A stretch of DNA of 41,990 nucleotides from Gammaproteobacteria bacterium (GCA_018815765.1 JAHIWM010000175.1:1-41990), one strand, 5' to 3'. Counted from the stretch's first letter, positions 25,367 through 34,916 are shown. Program-made: numbers and translations. The notes: generated by a model from the letters alone, not told the origin.

Positions 25367-25384
25367 CCTTTTATCATCTGCCAA
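25356..25384 (-). promoter_or_regulatory. lexA promoter (sigma-70 type)
   Basis: On the minus strand TTGGCA (25379-25384) and TATACT (25356-25361) are separated by 17 bp and read towards lexA. The -10 lies inside the strong SOS box, so LexA would block RNA polymerase. Confidence 0.75.
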
Positions 25385-25399
25385 GTCGTATACCCAATT

Positions 25400-25427
25400 T
25401 TGCTGGTAAGACCTTCCATGCTATTCT
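25400..25427 (+). promoter_or_regulatory. Candidate plsB promoter
   Basis: TTGCTG (25400-25405) and TATTCT (25422-25427) with a 16-bp spacer, 28 bases before the plsB ATG. Matches are moderate. It lies outside the SOS boxes, so plsB need not be under LexA control. Confidence 0.4.
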
Positions 25428-25455
25428 AACGGCTGTTTATAAGTACGGATTTGAT

Positions 25456-27894
25456 ATGTTAAAACCAATGACATGGTTAGCACAGCTGTTGTATTGGCCA
25501 CTTAAACCTTTGGTCAGATGCAAGATAGTGCCAGAACCTGTAGCGGAAAATCTGGCATTGGACCCCAAGCAGCCAGTGTTCTATATCAGCAGAACCGCCT
25601 CTTCAAGCGATTTAGCCACTTTAGCCCGCGTCTGTCACAAGCTGGGCCTGCCAGATCCTATGGATCCGGTGCAACTGGGCAACACCAGCTTATCCCGTAC
25701 TATTTTTCTTGAGCAACCTCGTGTGCTTTGGGGCAGTCGAGCGTCCACCGATGCTTTGCAACAGGGTTTAGCCTTATTACAGGCGCATCAGCGGGATCCA
25801 AACTTTTCAGCTCAACTTATTCCAGTTTCAGTACTGTGGGGCCGGGCTCCAGGTAAAGAAGACAGCGTAAAGTCGATGCTGGGCGAATCCGAATCTCCAA
25901 GCTGGCTGGCGAAACTGTTTATTGTATTGATTTCAGGTCGTCATACCCTGGTGCGTTTCAGTAAAGCTGTGTCTGTGCGTCAGATTATTGAAAATGCCAC
26001 AGTCAACGAAGACACAGCCCATAAATTATTGCGGGTGGCGCGTTTCCATTTCTATCGCCAACGTTTGGCTGCAACTGGTCCAAAATTACCGGACAGAGCC
26101 GCCTTATTTAACTCTTTACTCGCTTCAGATGCTTTAAAAAAAGCCATTGAAGAAGAAGCTCAAAGTAAAAAAATCAGCATTAGAGAAGCTCGTGCCGAAG
26201 CCTTAAAGTTGCTGGAAGAAATAGCAGCTGATTACCGCGAATCCACCTTAAGAGTGGGCGATCGTTTCCTTGGCTGGTTATGGAAAAAGCTGTATTCAGG
26301 CTTAAAAATTAATAATGGCCAGGTGCTGACTGATTTAGTACAAAAAGGCCACGAAATTGTTTATGTGCCCTGCCATCGCAGTCATATGGATTATCTGTTA
26401 CTCAGCTACGTCATCTACCATCAGGGTTTAGCTCCGCCTCATATAGCTGCCGGTATTAACCTGAATTTCTGGCCTGTTGGTACTTTATTCCGCCGTGGTG
26501 GCGCTTTCTTTATCCGCCGTAGTTTCAGCGGTGAAAAGCTGTATTCTGCTGTATTTCGTGAATACCTGAGCAAACTATTTAGCAAAGGTTATCCGGTAAA
26601 ATACTACTCCGAAGGCGGCCGCAGCCGCACTGGCCGTTTGTTGCAGCCTAAAACAGGTATGCTGGCGATGACGGTACAAGCCGTATTGCGTGGCATAGAC
26701 AGACCTATCAGTTTAGTGCCTGTTTACTTAGGCTATGAGCATGTGATGGAAGTAAACACTTACCTGACTGAACTCAAAGGCTCCAGCAAGAAAAAAGAAT
26801 CTATAGGGGGCGTATTCAGCGCTGCCCGTAAGCTGCGGGATTATGGTTATGGCTATGTGAACTTCGGTCAGCCTATCTCACTGAATGCCTTTTTAAACCA
26901 ACAGGCTCCTGACTGGCGTGCATCGATGGAAACAGCAGATACACAAAAACCTGCCTGGTTAAATCCTGCAGTAGCCACACTGGCGACAGAAATTATGCAG
27001 CGGATTAATCAGGCGGCAGCGCTGAACAGTATCAACCTGATCGCCACCTGTTTACTGGCAACACGCCAGCATTCGCTGACACGACAAGAGCTCAGCACTC
27101 AGCTGGAGTTTTACCGTAACCTACAACATGATGCGCCTTATCATCCCGGTGTGACTTTGCCCGAAGGTTCTGTCAGCCAATGGATTGACCATGCAATTAG
27201 CCTGAAGAAAGTCGAAGTGTCACAAGACAGCTTTGGTCAAATTATTCAGCTAACGCCTGAAAATGCGATTTTATTAAGTTACTACCGCAATAACGTCTGC
27301 CATTTATTTATGTTGCCAGCTATTTTGGCTACGGCGTTATTGGAGCATCCACGGCTAAGCAAAGTACAGCTGATGAATATCTGTCAGTTGGTACACCCCT
27401 TGTTGCAGCATGAGTTGTTTTTGCAATTGGATCACTTCAACGACTATATAGAGCGAGTGTTAGAGCAGCTGCAAAAACACCAGCTAATCGAAGCTCAAGG
27501 CCAGCATTTGCAAGCGGCACCAATACAACAAGCTGGTCATTTCATGCTGGAGCTGCTGGCACACAACGCTCAGGACGTGCTGCAACGTTATGCTGTGGTG
27601 CTGAACCTGCTGCAATTGCACAGCCCGCTGACCCGTGCTGACTTAGAGCAACAAAGCCATGAACTGGCGCAGCGTTTAAGCACATTGCATGGTATCAGCT
27701 CCCCTGAATACCATGACAAGCAGTTGTTTGCTACCTTGATAAATGCATTACGCGAAGCAGGTTATTGCCATAGCAATGAACAAAACGAGCTGGAGGCTAC
27801 GGCTATTTTGTTGCCACTGCAGCAAACAGTAAACGGTTTATTAAGAGCTGATGTACTGCAGACTGTGCTGAGCATAGTGAAAAAGAGAGTCTGA
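25456..27894 (+). CDS. plsB: Glycerol-3-phosphate 1-O-acyltransferase PlsB
   Basis: An 812-residue membrane-associated acyltransferase that makes 1-acyl-glycerol-3-phosphate, the first step of phospholipid synthesis. The acyltransferase core shows the catalytic HxxxxD in CHRSHMDYLLLSY (about residue 306), GAFFIRRSFSG (block II), YYSEGGRSRTGRLLQPKTGM (block III) and ISLVPVYLGYE (block IV). The long N-terminal region (WLAQLLYWPLKPLV; VFYISRTASSSDLATLARVC) and C-terminal region are typical of PlsB and absent from PlsC. Length matches the family (about 800). Divergent from lexA as in enterobacteria. A terminator follows. Confidence 0.97.
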   Translation: MLKPMTWLAQLLYWPLKPLVRCKIVPEPVAENLALDPKQPVFYISRTASSSDLATLARVCHKLGLPDPMDPVQLGNTSLSRTIFLEQPRVLWGSRASTDALQQGLALLQAHQRDPNFSAQLIPVSVLWGRAPGKEDSVKSMLGESESPSWLAKLFIVLISGRHTLVRFSKAVSVRQIIENATVNEDTAHKLLRVARFHFYRQRLAATGPKLPDRAALFNSLLASDALKKAIEEEAQSKKISIREARAEALKLLEEIAADYRESTLRVGDRFLGWLWKKLYSGLKINNGQVLTDLVQKGHEIVYVPCHRSHMDYLLLSYVIYHQGLAPPHIAAGINLNFWPVGTLFRRGGAFFIRRSFSGEKLYSAVFREYLSKLFSKGYPVKYYSEGGRSRTGRLLQPKTGMLAMTVQAVLRGIDRPISLVPVYLGYEHVMEVNTYLTELKGSSKKKESIGGVFSAARKLRDYGYGYVNFGQPISLNAFLNQQAPDWRASMETADTQKPAWLNPAVATLATEIMQRINQAAALNSINLIATCLLATRQHSLTRQELSTQLEFYRNLQHDAPYHPGVTLPEGSVSQWIDHAISLKKVEVSQDSFGQIIQLTPENAILLSYYRNNVCHLFMLPAILATALLEHPRLSKVQLMNICQLVHPLLQHELFLQLDHFNDYIERVLEQLQKHQLIEAQGQHLQAAPIQQAGHFMLELLAHNAQDVLQRYAVVLNLLQLHSPLTRADLEQQSHELAQRLSTLHGISSPEYHDKQLFATLINALREAGYCHSNEQNELEATAILLPLQQTVNGLLRADVLQTVLSIVKKRV

Positions 27895-27928
27895 AAAAGA
27901 AAGTCTGAAACACAGCTTTTTCCCCACG

Positions 27929-27954
27929 AAAAAACCACCAGAAGGTGGTTTTTT
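27929..27954. terminator. Bidirectional terminator between plsB and tesB
   Basis: AAAAAACCACC / GGTGGTTTTTT with loop AGAA gives an 11-bp perfect stem with T-runs on both strands. It serves convergent plsB and tesB. Confidence 0.93.
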
Positions 27955-27971
27955 ATTCATTGGCTGACAAA

Positions 27972-28841
27972 TCAGCGCGCTTTGTCGTAACTACGGATCA
28001 CACCTTCTTGCATAGTGGACGCCACTAACACACCATCCCGATTAAAAAACTGACCACGAACCAGACCACGGGCACCTGATGCACTGGGGCTGTCTACGGC
28101 ATACAACAGCCAGTCGTCAAAACGGAAATCATGATGGAACCACATGGCGTGGTCTATAGTAGCGACTTGCATATTAGGCGCCATAAAAGACTTACCATGA
28201 GGCTGCAAAGCAGTCGGCAGGAAGTTAAAGTCTGATGCATAAGCCAGCAAGTATTTATGCACCCGCAAATCGTCCGGCATTACACCATTGGCTTTAAACC
28301 AGACATAACGTTTAGCCTGGCTCACCTGCGGATTAAAAGGGTTATGGAAAGCGACAGGACGCATTTCTATTGGCTTTTCACAGATAAATTTACTGCGCAG
28401 AGATTCCGGAATTAAATGCGCATGTTCGCGATAAAACTCTAAGTCAGAGACCAGATCTTCAGGCGCGGGCACACGAGGCATCAGTTCCTGATGCTCAAAA
28501 CCTTGCTCTTCAGCCTGAAAAGAAGCCGTCATATAAAAGATAGGTTTACCGAACTGGATAGCACTGACACGTCTGGTACTGAAGCTTTTGCCATCACGAA
28601 TATTTTCGACTTCGTACACTATAGGTTTACTGGCATCGCCTGGCCGCAAAAAATAAGAGTGGAACGAATGCACCTTACGGTCGGCTTCCACTGTTTCTTT
28701 GCAGGCTGATAGCGCCTGCCCCATCACTTGGCCACCAAACACAGCTTTAAACCCCAGATCCTGACTTTGACCTCTGTATAAACCTTGTTCGATTGTTTCC
28801 AGTTTTAAAAGGGATAATAAATCTGACAAAACCTGACTCAT
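27972..28841 (-). CDS. tesB: Acyl-CoA thioesterase II (TesB)
   Basis: A 289-residue double-hotdog thioesterase that hydrolyses medium- and long-chain acyl-CoA to free fatty acid and CoA. Motifs include [47 protein letters not shown] (catalytic Asp region) and [20 protein letters not shown] near the C-terminus. ATG 28841 ([15 protein letters not shown]) is preferred over the adjacent 28844 because AGGAG then sits 6 bases away and the N-terminus matches the family. Confidence 0.96.
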   Translation of the reverse strand: MSQVLSDLLSLLKLETIEQGLYRGQSQDLGFKAVFGGQVMGQALSACKETVEADRKVHSFHSYFLRPGDASKPIVYEVENIRDGKSFSTRRVSAIQFGKPIFYMTASFQAEEQGFEHQELMPRVPAPEDLVSDLEFYREHAHLIPESLRSKFICEKPIEMRPVAFHNPFNPQVSQAKRYVWFKANGVMPDDLRVHKYLLAYASDFNFLPTALQPHGKSFMAPNMQVATIDHAMWFHHDFRFDDWLLYAVDSPSASGARGLVRGQFFNRDGVLVASTMQEGVIRSYDKAR

Positions 28842-28934
28842 CATGAGCTCCTGCGTGAATGCAAGAAAGCATTGTGGCTCAGCTATGCCATATCGGTAAA
28901 GATCTTATCCATAAACGGCCGTGTGTTTTCCACG

Positions 28935-29243
28935 TTATTGGCGGGTTGTTTCTCTCAAACTAACATCACTGGTATGGATAGCTTTCATTGTGTCTTTCGC
29001 CGTTTCGCGGTCAACTTCGATCTGCGCTCTGGTACGGCAACGTTTAGTTTTAAGCATAGTACCGGTAGCACGGGTGTATTCACATACCTTTTCGCTCATG
29101 TCAACCTTAGTAACCTGAGCTTGTGTTTCACTCTTTACTTCAGCACTTTCAACGCGTTGTTGCACAACGTCCTGCTTTGTTGCGCTGGCGCAAGCTGTAA
29201 GGGTTAATGTTGCGGCGATAATCATCAGTAGGTTTTTATTCAC
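28935..29243 (-). CDS. Small putative lipoprotein of unknown function
   Basis: A 102-residue protein starting with GTG, preceded by AAGGAG with a 7-base spacer. The signal (NKNLLMIIAATLTL) ends with lipobox LTAC. After the Cys comes a charged helical stretch (KQDVVQQRVESAEVKSE) and two Cys in VCEYTRATGTMLKTKRCRTR, which could form a disulfide in the periplasm. The C-terminal half is basic and has no family I can name. It probably forms a single-gene unit, with no close partner. Confidence 0.72.
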   Translation of the reverse strand: MNKNLLMIIAATLTLTACASATKQDVVQQRVESAEVKSETQAQVTKVDMSEKVCEYTRATGTMLKTKRCRTRAQIEVDRETAKDTMKAIHTSDVSLRETTRQ

Positions 29244-29391
29244 TTTCCAACTCCTTGTTTAAAAAATGTCCGACAAGTACATTACTATCCATAAAAATGG
29301 ATTTCAACAAACCTGATTATAATAGAAGCATAAATTTGAGATAAAAAGTTAAAATATGTAACTTTATGTTAATAAGGCGAGATCAGAACAA

Positions 29392-29889
29392 ATGAACTAC
29401 TGGCTTTTTAAAACAGAACCCGCAGAATGCAGCATCGACGACTTTGCTAAAGCCCCGGATAAAGCCATCGTCTGGGAAGGTGTTCGCAACTATCAGGCTC
29501 GCAATTTTTTACGGGACCAGGTAACAACAGGTGATCTGGTGTTTATTTACCACTCCAGCTGCAAAGACATTGGTATTGCAGGTGTAGCCGAGGTGGTACG
29601 AAGCAGTTACCCGGATCCTAGCCAGTTTAATTCGTTAAGCCCTTATTTCGACGCAAAATCAAACGAAGCCAAAGCCCCCTGGACAGCAGTAGACCTTAAA
29701 TTTGTAGAGAAATTCTCCCAGCTTTTGTCGCTCGACAAACTCAAACAGTCAACTAAGCTAGAGCAATTACCACTGGTGAAAAAAGGCAACAGATTATCTG
29801 TGATGCCGGTAAGTTCAGCAGAATGGCAACACATAATAAAAATGAGTCAAGACAAGGGGAACATAGATGAAGCAGGAAAGACGACGTGA
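29392..29889 (+). CDS. EVE domain-containing protein
   Basis: A 165-residue cytoplasmic protein whose whole length is a PUA-like EVE domain. The features are MNYWLFKTEPAECSIDDF, IVWEGVRNYQARNFLRD, GDLVFIYHSSCKDIGIAG, and a final IIKMSQ. In the family this fold binds modified bases (shown for human THYN1-type proteins). A specific target in bacteria is not known from the sequence. The start is chosen by the family N-terminus (MNYWLFKTEP). It overlaps the next gene by 23 bases, so the two are probably co-translated. Confidence 0.9.
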   Translation: MNYWLFKTEPAECSIDDFAKAPDKAIVWEGVRNYQARNFLRDQVTTGDLVFIYHSSCKDIGIAGVAEVVRSSYPDPSQFNSLSPYFDAKSNEAKAPWTAVDLKFVEKFSQLLSLDKLKQSTKLEQLPLVKKGNRLSVMPVSSAEWQHIIKMSQDKGNIDEAGKTT

Positions 29890-30097
29890 GGCCCGGGATT
29901 TAAATTATTTCTGGGAAATGCTTAGCATGGCGCAGAAGTTTTCCGTGTCTGAATTACAACGTTTTGGCTATGAATTGTCTTTTGTACGGCAACAGGAGCA
30001 ACAACGGGTTGCAGTGCTGAAGGCTGGTCCGAAAATGGCCAGCATTGATGAAGATGGTCAAATTAACACCGCACCAAAGGTTTTTCTGCGCGATTAA
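29867..30097 (+). CDS. Small conserved hypothetical protein overlapping the EVE gene
   Basis: A 76-residue protein (MKQERRREARDLNYFWEMLS; FSVSELQRFGYELSFVRQQE; then a short C-terminal strand). AGGGG lies 8 bases before the ATG. It starts 23 bases before the stop of the EVE gene in a different frame, and its composition and codon pattern look like a real gene. No family was recognised. Predicted helical N-terminus, no membrane segment. Tight overlap suggests it works with the EVE protein, but this is inference. Confidence 0.65.
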   Translation: MKQERRREARDLNYFWEMLSMAQKFSVSELQRFGYELSFVRQQEQQRVAVLKAGPKMASIDEDGQINTAPKVFLRD

Positions 30098-30115
30098 CCT
30101 GTATCCACAACATGA

Positions 30116-30616
30116 TCAGCCAGCCAAACGGTCCGCATGCACAGGCTGATAATCCTGCAACATCTCAACAGCACGCTGACATAACTTCAAATAGGACGTC
30201 AGTGTATTGCTTTGCCAGAACTCGGTCAGTACCGGATGATGACGGATGAAATTCTCCATTTCGTTGAAAGTGAGCTGATTTTGCTGCTTCAAAAATTTGG
30301 CGACGGCCTGGCGAGGTAAAGTATTGTGATTGGCCTGCTCTTTACATAAAACAGGAATAGCTTTGCACAAGAGTTCCGTATGCAAATACCAGACTGGCGG
30401 CTTCGTATGAGAGCGACCTGCCTGATGCACTTTCGCCAACAACTGCTGACTCTGTTCCTCAGCTAACCAAAAGGCCAGATGCTCTAACTGCATAGACTGC
30501 TGCTCCGCAAAATGCAGTTGCACTTTTAATCTGTTTTGTATTTTGCCCAGTTGATCCAGCTTCAAAGCCAAAAACACTATAGGCGCCACTGCCAGCAGTA
30601 ATAACAACATCCACAT
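30116..30616 (-). CDS. Membrane-anchored hypothetical protein
   Basis: A 166-residue protein with one N-terminal transmembrane helix (WMLLLLLAVAPIVFLALKL). A helical, Gln/Leu-rich domain follows (KIQNRLKVQLHFAEQQSMQ, then LAFWLAEEQSQQLL) with charged and aromatic C-terminal helices. ATG 30616 has GGGAG ten bases upstream; the preceding codon TTG at 30619 is possible. It is convergent with the EVE/76-residue pair. No family recognised. Confidence 0.65.
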   Translation of the reverse strand: MWMLLLLLAVAPIVFLALKLDQLGKIQNRLKVQLHFAEQQSMQLEHLAFWLAEEQSQQLLAKVHQAGRSHTKPPVWYLHTELLCKAIPVLCKEQANHNTLPRQAVAKFLKQQNQLTFNEMENFIRHHPVLTEFWQSNTLTSYLKLCQRAVEMLQDYQPVHADRLAG

Positions 30617-30735
30617 CAAAATTTCACTCCCTTTTACTGCATAAGTACAGCCGAAAACAGCCGCACTTTACCAGAGCCGGGGGCAGAATCCTATGACAGA
30701 ATCACAGCAAAAAATTGCACCCGGATCAGAAAGTT

Positions 30736-32460
30736 TTAAAGCTGCTTTTTCTGCTGAATATAGTTGGCCACTTGCTGTTCCAGAATAGATAAAGGCACAC
30801 TGCCGTTACGCAGCACCACATCATGGAATTCGCGTACATCAAACTCGTTGCCCAACTGCTGTTCAGCTTCTTTACGCAATTTTTTAATGGTCAGTTCACC
30901 CAGTTTGTAAGACAAAGCCTGAGCAGGCCAGCTGATATAACGGTCAATTTCTGTGGTCACATTGTGCATGGATAAAGCTGTATTGCTGGCAAGAAAATCT
31001 ATGGCTTGCTGACGGCTCCAGCCCATAGTATGCATACCTGTATCCACCACCAAACGGGCAGCTCGCCACATTTCATAGGTTAGACGGCCAAAGTTGCTAT
31101 ACGGGTTCTGATAAAACCCCATTTCAACACCCAGATATTCAGAATACAGACCCCAGCCTTCACCAAAAGCTGAAGTGTAAAAATTACGACGATATTCAGG
31201 TAATGATGCCTGTTCACGCGCCAAAGAAATTTGTAAATGATGGCCAGGAACTGCTTCGTGTAACGTCAAGGCTTCCATCTCATACAAAGGACGACGGTCC
31301 AGCGCATAAGTATTGACCCAATAAAAACCAGCCCTGTCATCTCTGTTGGTGCCAGCATATCGGCCCGTGGTGTATTTAGGCGCTATTTCTGCAGGTACAG
31401 GTGCGACGCCGTAAGGCGTACGAGGCAAGGTTTTGAAAAATTTAGGTAATTCAGCATCAATTTTCTTTGCAATAAAAGAGGCTTCTTTTAATAAATCATC
31501 AGGAGTTTTGACGTAAAACTGTGGATCGGTGCGCAAAAACTGGATGAATTCAGCAAAACTACCTTTAAATCCAACTTGTGTGATGATGTTTTGCATTTCT
31601 GCACGAATACGCGCGACTTCCTCTAAACCAGTCTGATGCACCTGCTCTGGTGTCAGCTCTAATGTAGTGTAATGCTCCAGCCGGTTCTGATAATACTCAC
31701 GACCTTTAGGCCAGTCACTGGCAGCAATACTATCGCGTGCACCCGGTAAATACTGCTGCAGCATAAACTGGTAAAACTCTTGGTAAGCCGGATTCAGTTG
31801 TTGATCGACGATCTGTTTTGCCTCTGATTGCATAACAACCCAGCTGTCTGCATCTACAAACTCAGGCTTTTGCTGAAAAGGCCGGTAAAACACATTCTGT
31901 TCTGGCGTCTTACTGATAAAAGCCAGGATACTTTGATCAAATCCAACCAGCACAGCTTTAGGTTGAGTCATCCCTGTCGCTAAGCCTTGTTTCATCCACT
32001 CTGTTTGCTGCTGCATATAAACAGGGATCGTTTTTAACTTGCTCAGATAATCCAGATAATCTTGTTTGCTCTTAAACTCAGTCCCCGACACCATAAAAGC
32101 CAAATCACTATGAAAACCTGACTCAGAGGTTAAAGGGATCAGATGAGCCCCGTACTGATACTCTGAAATCGCGTCTTTGAGGCTGTAGGCAAGAATGGCA
32201 TGATTGATTTGTTGTTGTTCGGTCAAAGTCGAGACATCAATTTGTTGTAGCTGATCCAGCCATCGCTGCCGTTGTTTGGTCTGGGTCGCAAGCGTTGCTG
32301 CTGACATATCAGGTAAAGTAGTTTTACTGCGGTTATTTAAGTCTTTTTCCGCCTGCCAAAGCTGATTGGCAAAGTCGTCAAAGCCTTTTGGTTTAACAGA
32401 CTGACTACTGCAAGCTGCTAGCAATACAACCAAACAGAAAAGCACAAATTTCTGGCGCAT
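30736..32460 (-). CDS. DUF885 family lipoprotein, putative peptidase
   Basis: A 574-residue exported protein from MRQKFVLFCLVVLLAACSSQ, a signal with lipobox LAAC; AGGGGAG sits 6 bases upstream, so this start is chosen over the open frame to 32550. The DUF885 catalytic-like site is MEALTLHEAVPGHHLQISLA, with HExxxxGHH as putative zinc ligands, and a later SAFGEGWGLYSEYLGVEMG supplies further conserved residues. WPAQALSYKLGELTIKKLR near the end is also typical. The family resembles M32/M3-like peptidases. It likely acts in the periplasm or on the outer membrane. Confidence 0.88.
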   Translation of the reverse strand: MRQKFVLFCLVVLLAACSSQSVKPKGFDDFANQLWQAEKDLNNRSKTTLPDMSAATLATQTKQRQRWLDQLQQIDVSTLTEQQQINHAILAYSLKDAISEYQYGAHLIPLTSESGFHSDLAFMVSGTEFKSKQDYLDYLSKLKTIPVYMQQQTEWMKQGLATGMTQPKAVLVGFDQSILAFISKTPEQNVFYRPFQQKPEFVDADSWVVMQSEAKQIVDQQLNPAYQEFYQFMLQQYLPGARDSIAASDWPKGREYYQNRLEHYTTLELTPEQVHQTGLEEVARIRAEMQNIITQVGFKGSFAEFIQFLRTDPQFYVKTPDDLLKEASFIAKKIDAELPKFFKTLPRTPYGVAPVPAEIAPKYTTGRYAGTNRDDRAGFYWVNTYALDRRPLYEMEALTLHEAVPGHHLQISLAREQASLPEYRRNFYTSAFGEGWGLYSEYLGVEMGFYQNPYSNFGRLTYEMWRAARLVVDTGMHTMGWSRQQAIDFLASNTALSMHNVTTEIDRYISWPAQALSYKLGELTIKKLRKEAEQQLGNEFDVREFHDVVLRNGSVPLSILEQQVANYIQQKKQL

Positions 32461-32783
32461 CTTTTTCTCCCCTAGGGTTTTTGCTGATTCTACTCTGTTC
32501 AACTCTGACAGCCAGTGCGGCGAGCTATGCTTTTTGGATACTGGCCGCAATATTCGGGTGGGAAGGGCTAAAAAAGTTGTTTTTTGAGCGGGAATCAGTG
32601 CTTTTTTAGGCGATCAGAAAAAAAACTTAAAAAATAAGTCATTAATAAAGCAGGAGATGCAGACTTTTTCTAACAGATATGTCAGCTTAACAACATCAGT
32701 CTGTTTGCCTCAACGTAAGTTTCGCGTAACATTACGTTTTGAAGGCTAAATTAGCAGTAGTATTTAGTGGAGTTGTGTTTGGC
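32461..32783. promoter_or_regulatory. Divergent intergenic region between the DUF885 gene and a diguanylate cyclase gene
   Basis: About 320 bp without a gene. It must hold both promoters. It contains A/T runs around 32600-32640 and an inverted repeat AACGTAA (32712-32718) / TTACGTT (32732-32738), 13-base spacer, just upstream of the cyclase. No riboswitch consensus was recognised. Confidence 0.4.
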
Positions 32784-33806
32784 ATGAAATATCAGGACTC
32801 AATCGAGCAAGCAGGTGAAAAGGCAGCGTTGACCGCGGCTTTTTTGCAGCGGCATCGTTTGGCAGCCCACCCGGTCAATTACACAGTGATCTATGAGTAT
32901 ATCAACGGTCATAATGACGGATTATGCCAGGCCATAGAACAAAAGCTGGCAGTTCAGAGTACCTTTGATGACTTTGTTCTGGCCGAACTTTATAGCCAAT
33001 GGTTAAGCCCGCAACACCAACGTCAGGAAGAACTGAGTCAACAAGTCACCACTATGTTGGGTAAGTTATCCGGCACCACAGATATCGCCAGTGAAGCTGT
33101 GCAACATTATTTAGATGTGCTGGATCAGGCGCTGCTAGGTTTTGACCCAAACAACGCCAATCGTAGCCGTGAAAGTGTCAATAAAGTCATCAGTGCCACT
33201 TACGCTATTAAAGCCAGCCAGCAAAAACTCAAAGATCAGCTCGATTTCTCTAATGAGCAATGTCATGCCTTGCGCTCTGAACTTGAGCATCTGAAAAAAG
33301 AACGGCAACTGGATCCTTTAACTGGTTTGTACAACAGGCTGGCGATGCAGGAGCATCTGGATTTATGGTTTAGTGAAAATCCGGGCCGTCGCATTGCAGC
33401 TATCGCCGTGAATTTAGATCATTTCTCCCAGTTTAATCAGGATTATGGTACCGGGGTTGGCGATGTAATTTTGAGCAAAGTCGCCCGCAAAATCGCCAGT
33501 TATGTACAGGAAAGTGGTTTGCCTGTGCGTTCTGGTGGCGAAGAATTTCTGATTTTATTACCTGATGTTGATTTACGTACTGCAGGCGAAATAGCGGAAC
33601 AAGTGCGCAAAGGTGTAGAAAAACTGCGGTTTGTCTCAGCCAAAAGCAAAAAGACTTTACCTAAAGTGACCATTTCTCTGGGCGTCACTATCTACAATAC
33701 AGCGGAAAACTGGCATCAGTTTTTATCCCGCAGCAGCAAAGTATTGCTGGAAGCTAAAGTCCGCGGCCGCAATCAGGTGGCAACAGAGCTTATGCTGGCT
33801 AACTAA
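32784..33806 (+). CDS. Diguanylate cyclase (GGEEF), no I-site
   Basis: A 340-residue soluble protein. It makes cyclic di-GMP from two GTP. The N-terminal about 160 residues are a helical region of unknown sensing role (AALTAAFLQRHRLAAHPVNY), followed by a probable coiled coil (SNEQCHALRSELEHLKKERQ). The GGEEF domain (about 180-340) begins with DPLTGLYNRLAM, has LDHFSQFNQDYGTGVGD in place of the usual DHFKxxND motif, and carries SGGEEFLILLPD intact. The allosteric I-site RxxD, normally five residues before GGEEF, is absent (VQESGLPVRS). ATG 32784 is preferred to a TTG at 32739. No transmembrane helix. Confidence 0.88.
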   Translation: MKYQDSIEQAGEKAALTAAFLQRHRLAAHPVNYTVIYEYINGHNDGLCQAIEQKLAVQSTFDDFVLAELYSQWLSPQHQRQEELSQQVTTMLGKLSGTTDIASEAVQHYLDVLDQALLGFDPNNANRSRESVNKVISATYAIKASQQKLKDQLDFSNEQCHALRSELEHLKKERQLDPLTGLYNRLAMQEHLDLWFSENPGRRIAAIAVNLDHFSQFNQDYGTGVGDVILSKVARKIASYVQESGLPVRSGGEEFLILLPDVDLRTAGEIAEQVRKGVEKLRFVSAKSKKTLPKVTISLGVTIYNTAENWHQFLSRSSKVLLEAKVRGRNQVATELMLAN

Positions 33807-33809
33807 GTT

Positions 33810-34883
33810 ATGGCCAGCTTGCTGAAAGACTTGTTTAACATAACGTTTCTGCAGCAACTGGCAGCGTTATGTCTGCATCACTATCCTGCATTTGACACAC
33901 AAAAATTTCTTCAGCAAACGCAAGGGCCTGACTGGGACCTGTTGGAACTCAAAGCCAGAGTTCGTCAGATCAGCCACACCTTACACAGCAGCCTGAATTT
34001 ACCTTATGCTGATGCCATCACAGTTCTGATCCCAGTCAGCGGGCATTTCTCTGGGCTGCATGGTTTTGTGTTTGCCGATTATGTCGAGGTGTATGGCCTG
34101 GACGATCCACAAACCTCTTTTAGCGCTTTGGCTCATTTCACCTGTTTCTCTACTGGCGAGTTTGCCATCCGGCCTTTTTTTCAGCGTTATCCTGAATTGA
34201 CTTTGACCCAAATGAGACTATGGGCCAACTCTGACAATCTGCATTTGCGCCGTTTGGCCAGTGAAGGTTCACGGCCTCGCCTGCCATGGGGCATGGCGTT
34301 AAAAGCCTATAAAAAAGACCCGACGCCTTTATTGCCTATTCTGGAACAGCTTAAAACTGATACTGAACCTTATGTACAACGCAGCGTAGCAAATCATTTA
34401 AATGACATCAGTAAAGATCATCCTGAACTGGTCTTGGATATAGCACAGAGCTGGTTTGGTCAGCATGCAGTCACAGACTGGATAATTAAACATGCGTTAC
34501 GGGGATTACTGAAACAGGCACATCCACGGGCTTTGGCTTTATATGGTTTGCAGCAGCTGCCGTTGCAAGTTCGGTTAGAGATGATGAATGCAAAAGTATC
34601 TGCCTCAGAACCTCTGCATTTTGGTATCGAGTTGTCTGGGCCACTGGAACTGGAAGCAAAAATAAGGCTGGAATACAAAATTGGTTACCGGAAAAAATCC
34701 GGTCAGTTAAATTACAAAGTGTTTCAGCTAAGCAACAAAGTATGGACAGGTCAAACTATGGAGTTTGAACGGCGTCAGTCCTTCATTGACTTAACCACAC
34801 GCAAACATTATCCGGGCCAGCATCACCTGCAAATTATGCTGAACGGCCACTGTTATGCCGAAAGCTTTTTTGACTTCCGGTAA
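33810..34883 (+). CDS. AlkC/AlkD-like DNA alkylation repair HEAT protein
   Basis: A 357-residue protein. The family features are LFNITFLQQLAALCLHHYPAF, LELKARVRQISHTLHSSL, FAIRPFFQRYPELTLTQMRL, and RRLASEGSRPRLPWGMALKA, followed by HEAT-like repeats (TEPYVQRSVANHLNDISKDH). The family acts as DNA glycosylases for alkylated bases such as 3-methyladenine; AlkC in particular shares these motifs. The last about 80 residues form an extra beta-rich region. It is separated from the cyclase by 3 bases and so is probably co-transcribed. Confidence 0.82.
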   Translation: MASLLKDLFNITFLQQLAALCLHHYPAFDTQKFLQQTQGPDWDLLELKARVRQISHTLHSSLNLPYADAITVLIPVSGHFSGLHGFVFADYVEVYGLDDPQTSFSALAHFTCFSTGEFAIRPFFQRYPELTLTQMRLWANSDNLHLRRLASEGSRPRLPWGMALKAYKKDPTPLLPILEQLKTDTEPYVQRSVANHLNDISKDHPELVLDIAQSWFGQHAVTDWIIKHALRGLLKQAHPRALALYGLQQLPLQVRLEMMNAKVSASEPLHFGIELSGPLELEAKIRLEYKIGYRKKSGQLNYKVFQLSNKVWTGQTMEFERRQSFIDLTTRKHYPGQHHLQIMLNGHCYAESFFDFR

Positions 34884-34916
34884 AACAGTATGGGCTTTAT
34901 AAAACTGCAGGATAAG

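Noticed and set aside
32551-32783. Possible c-di-GMP riboswitch upstream of the diguanylate cyclase
   Set aside because: No GEMM-type conserved sequence was recognised. Only a simple inverted repeat is present.
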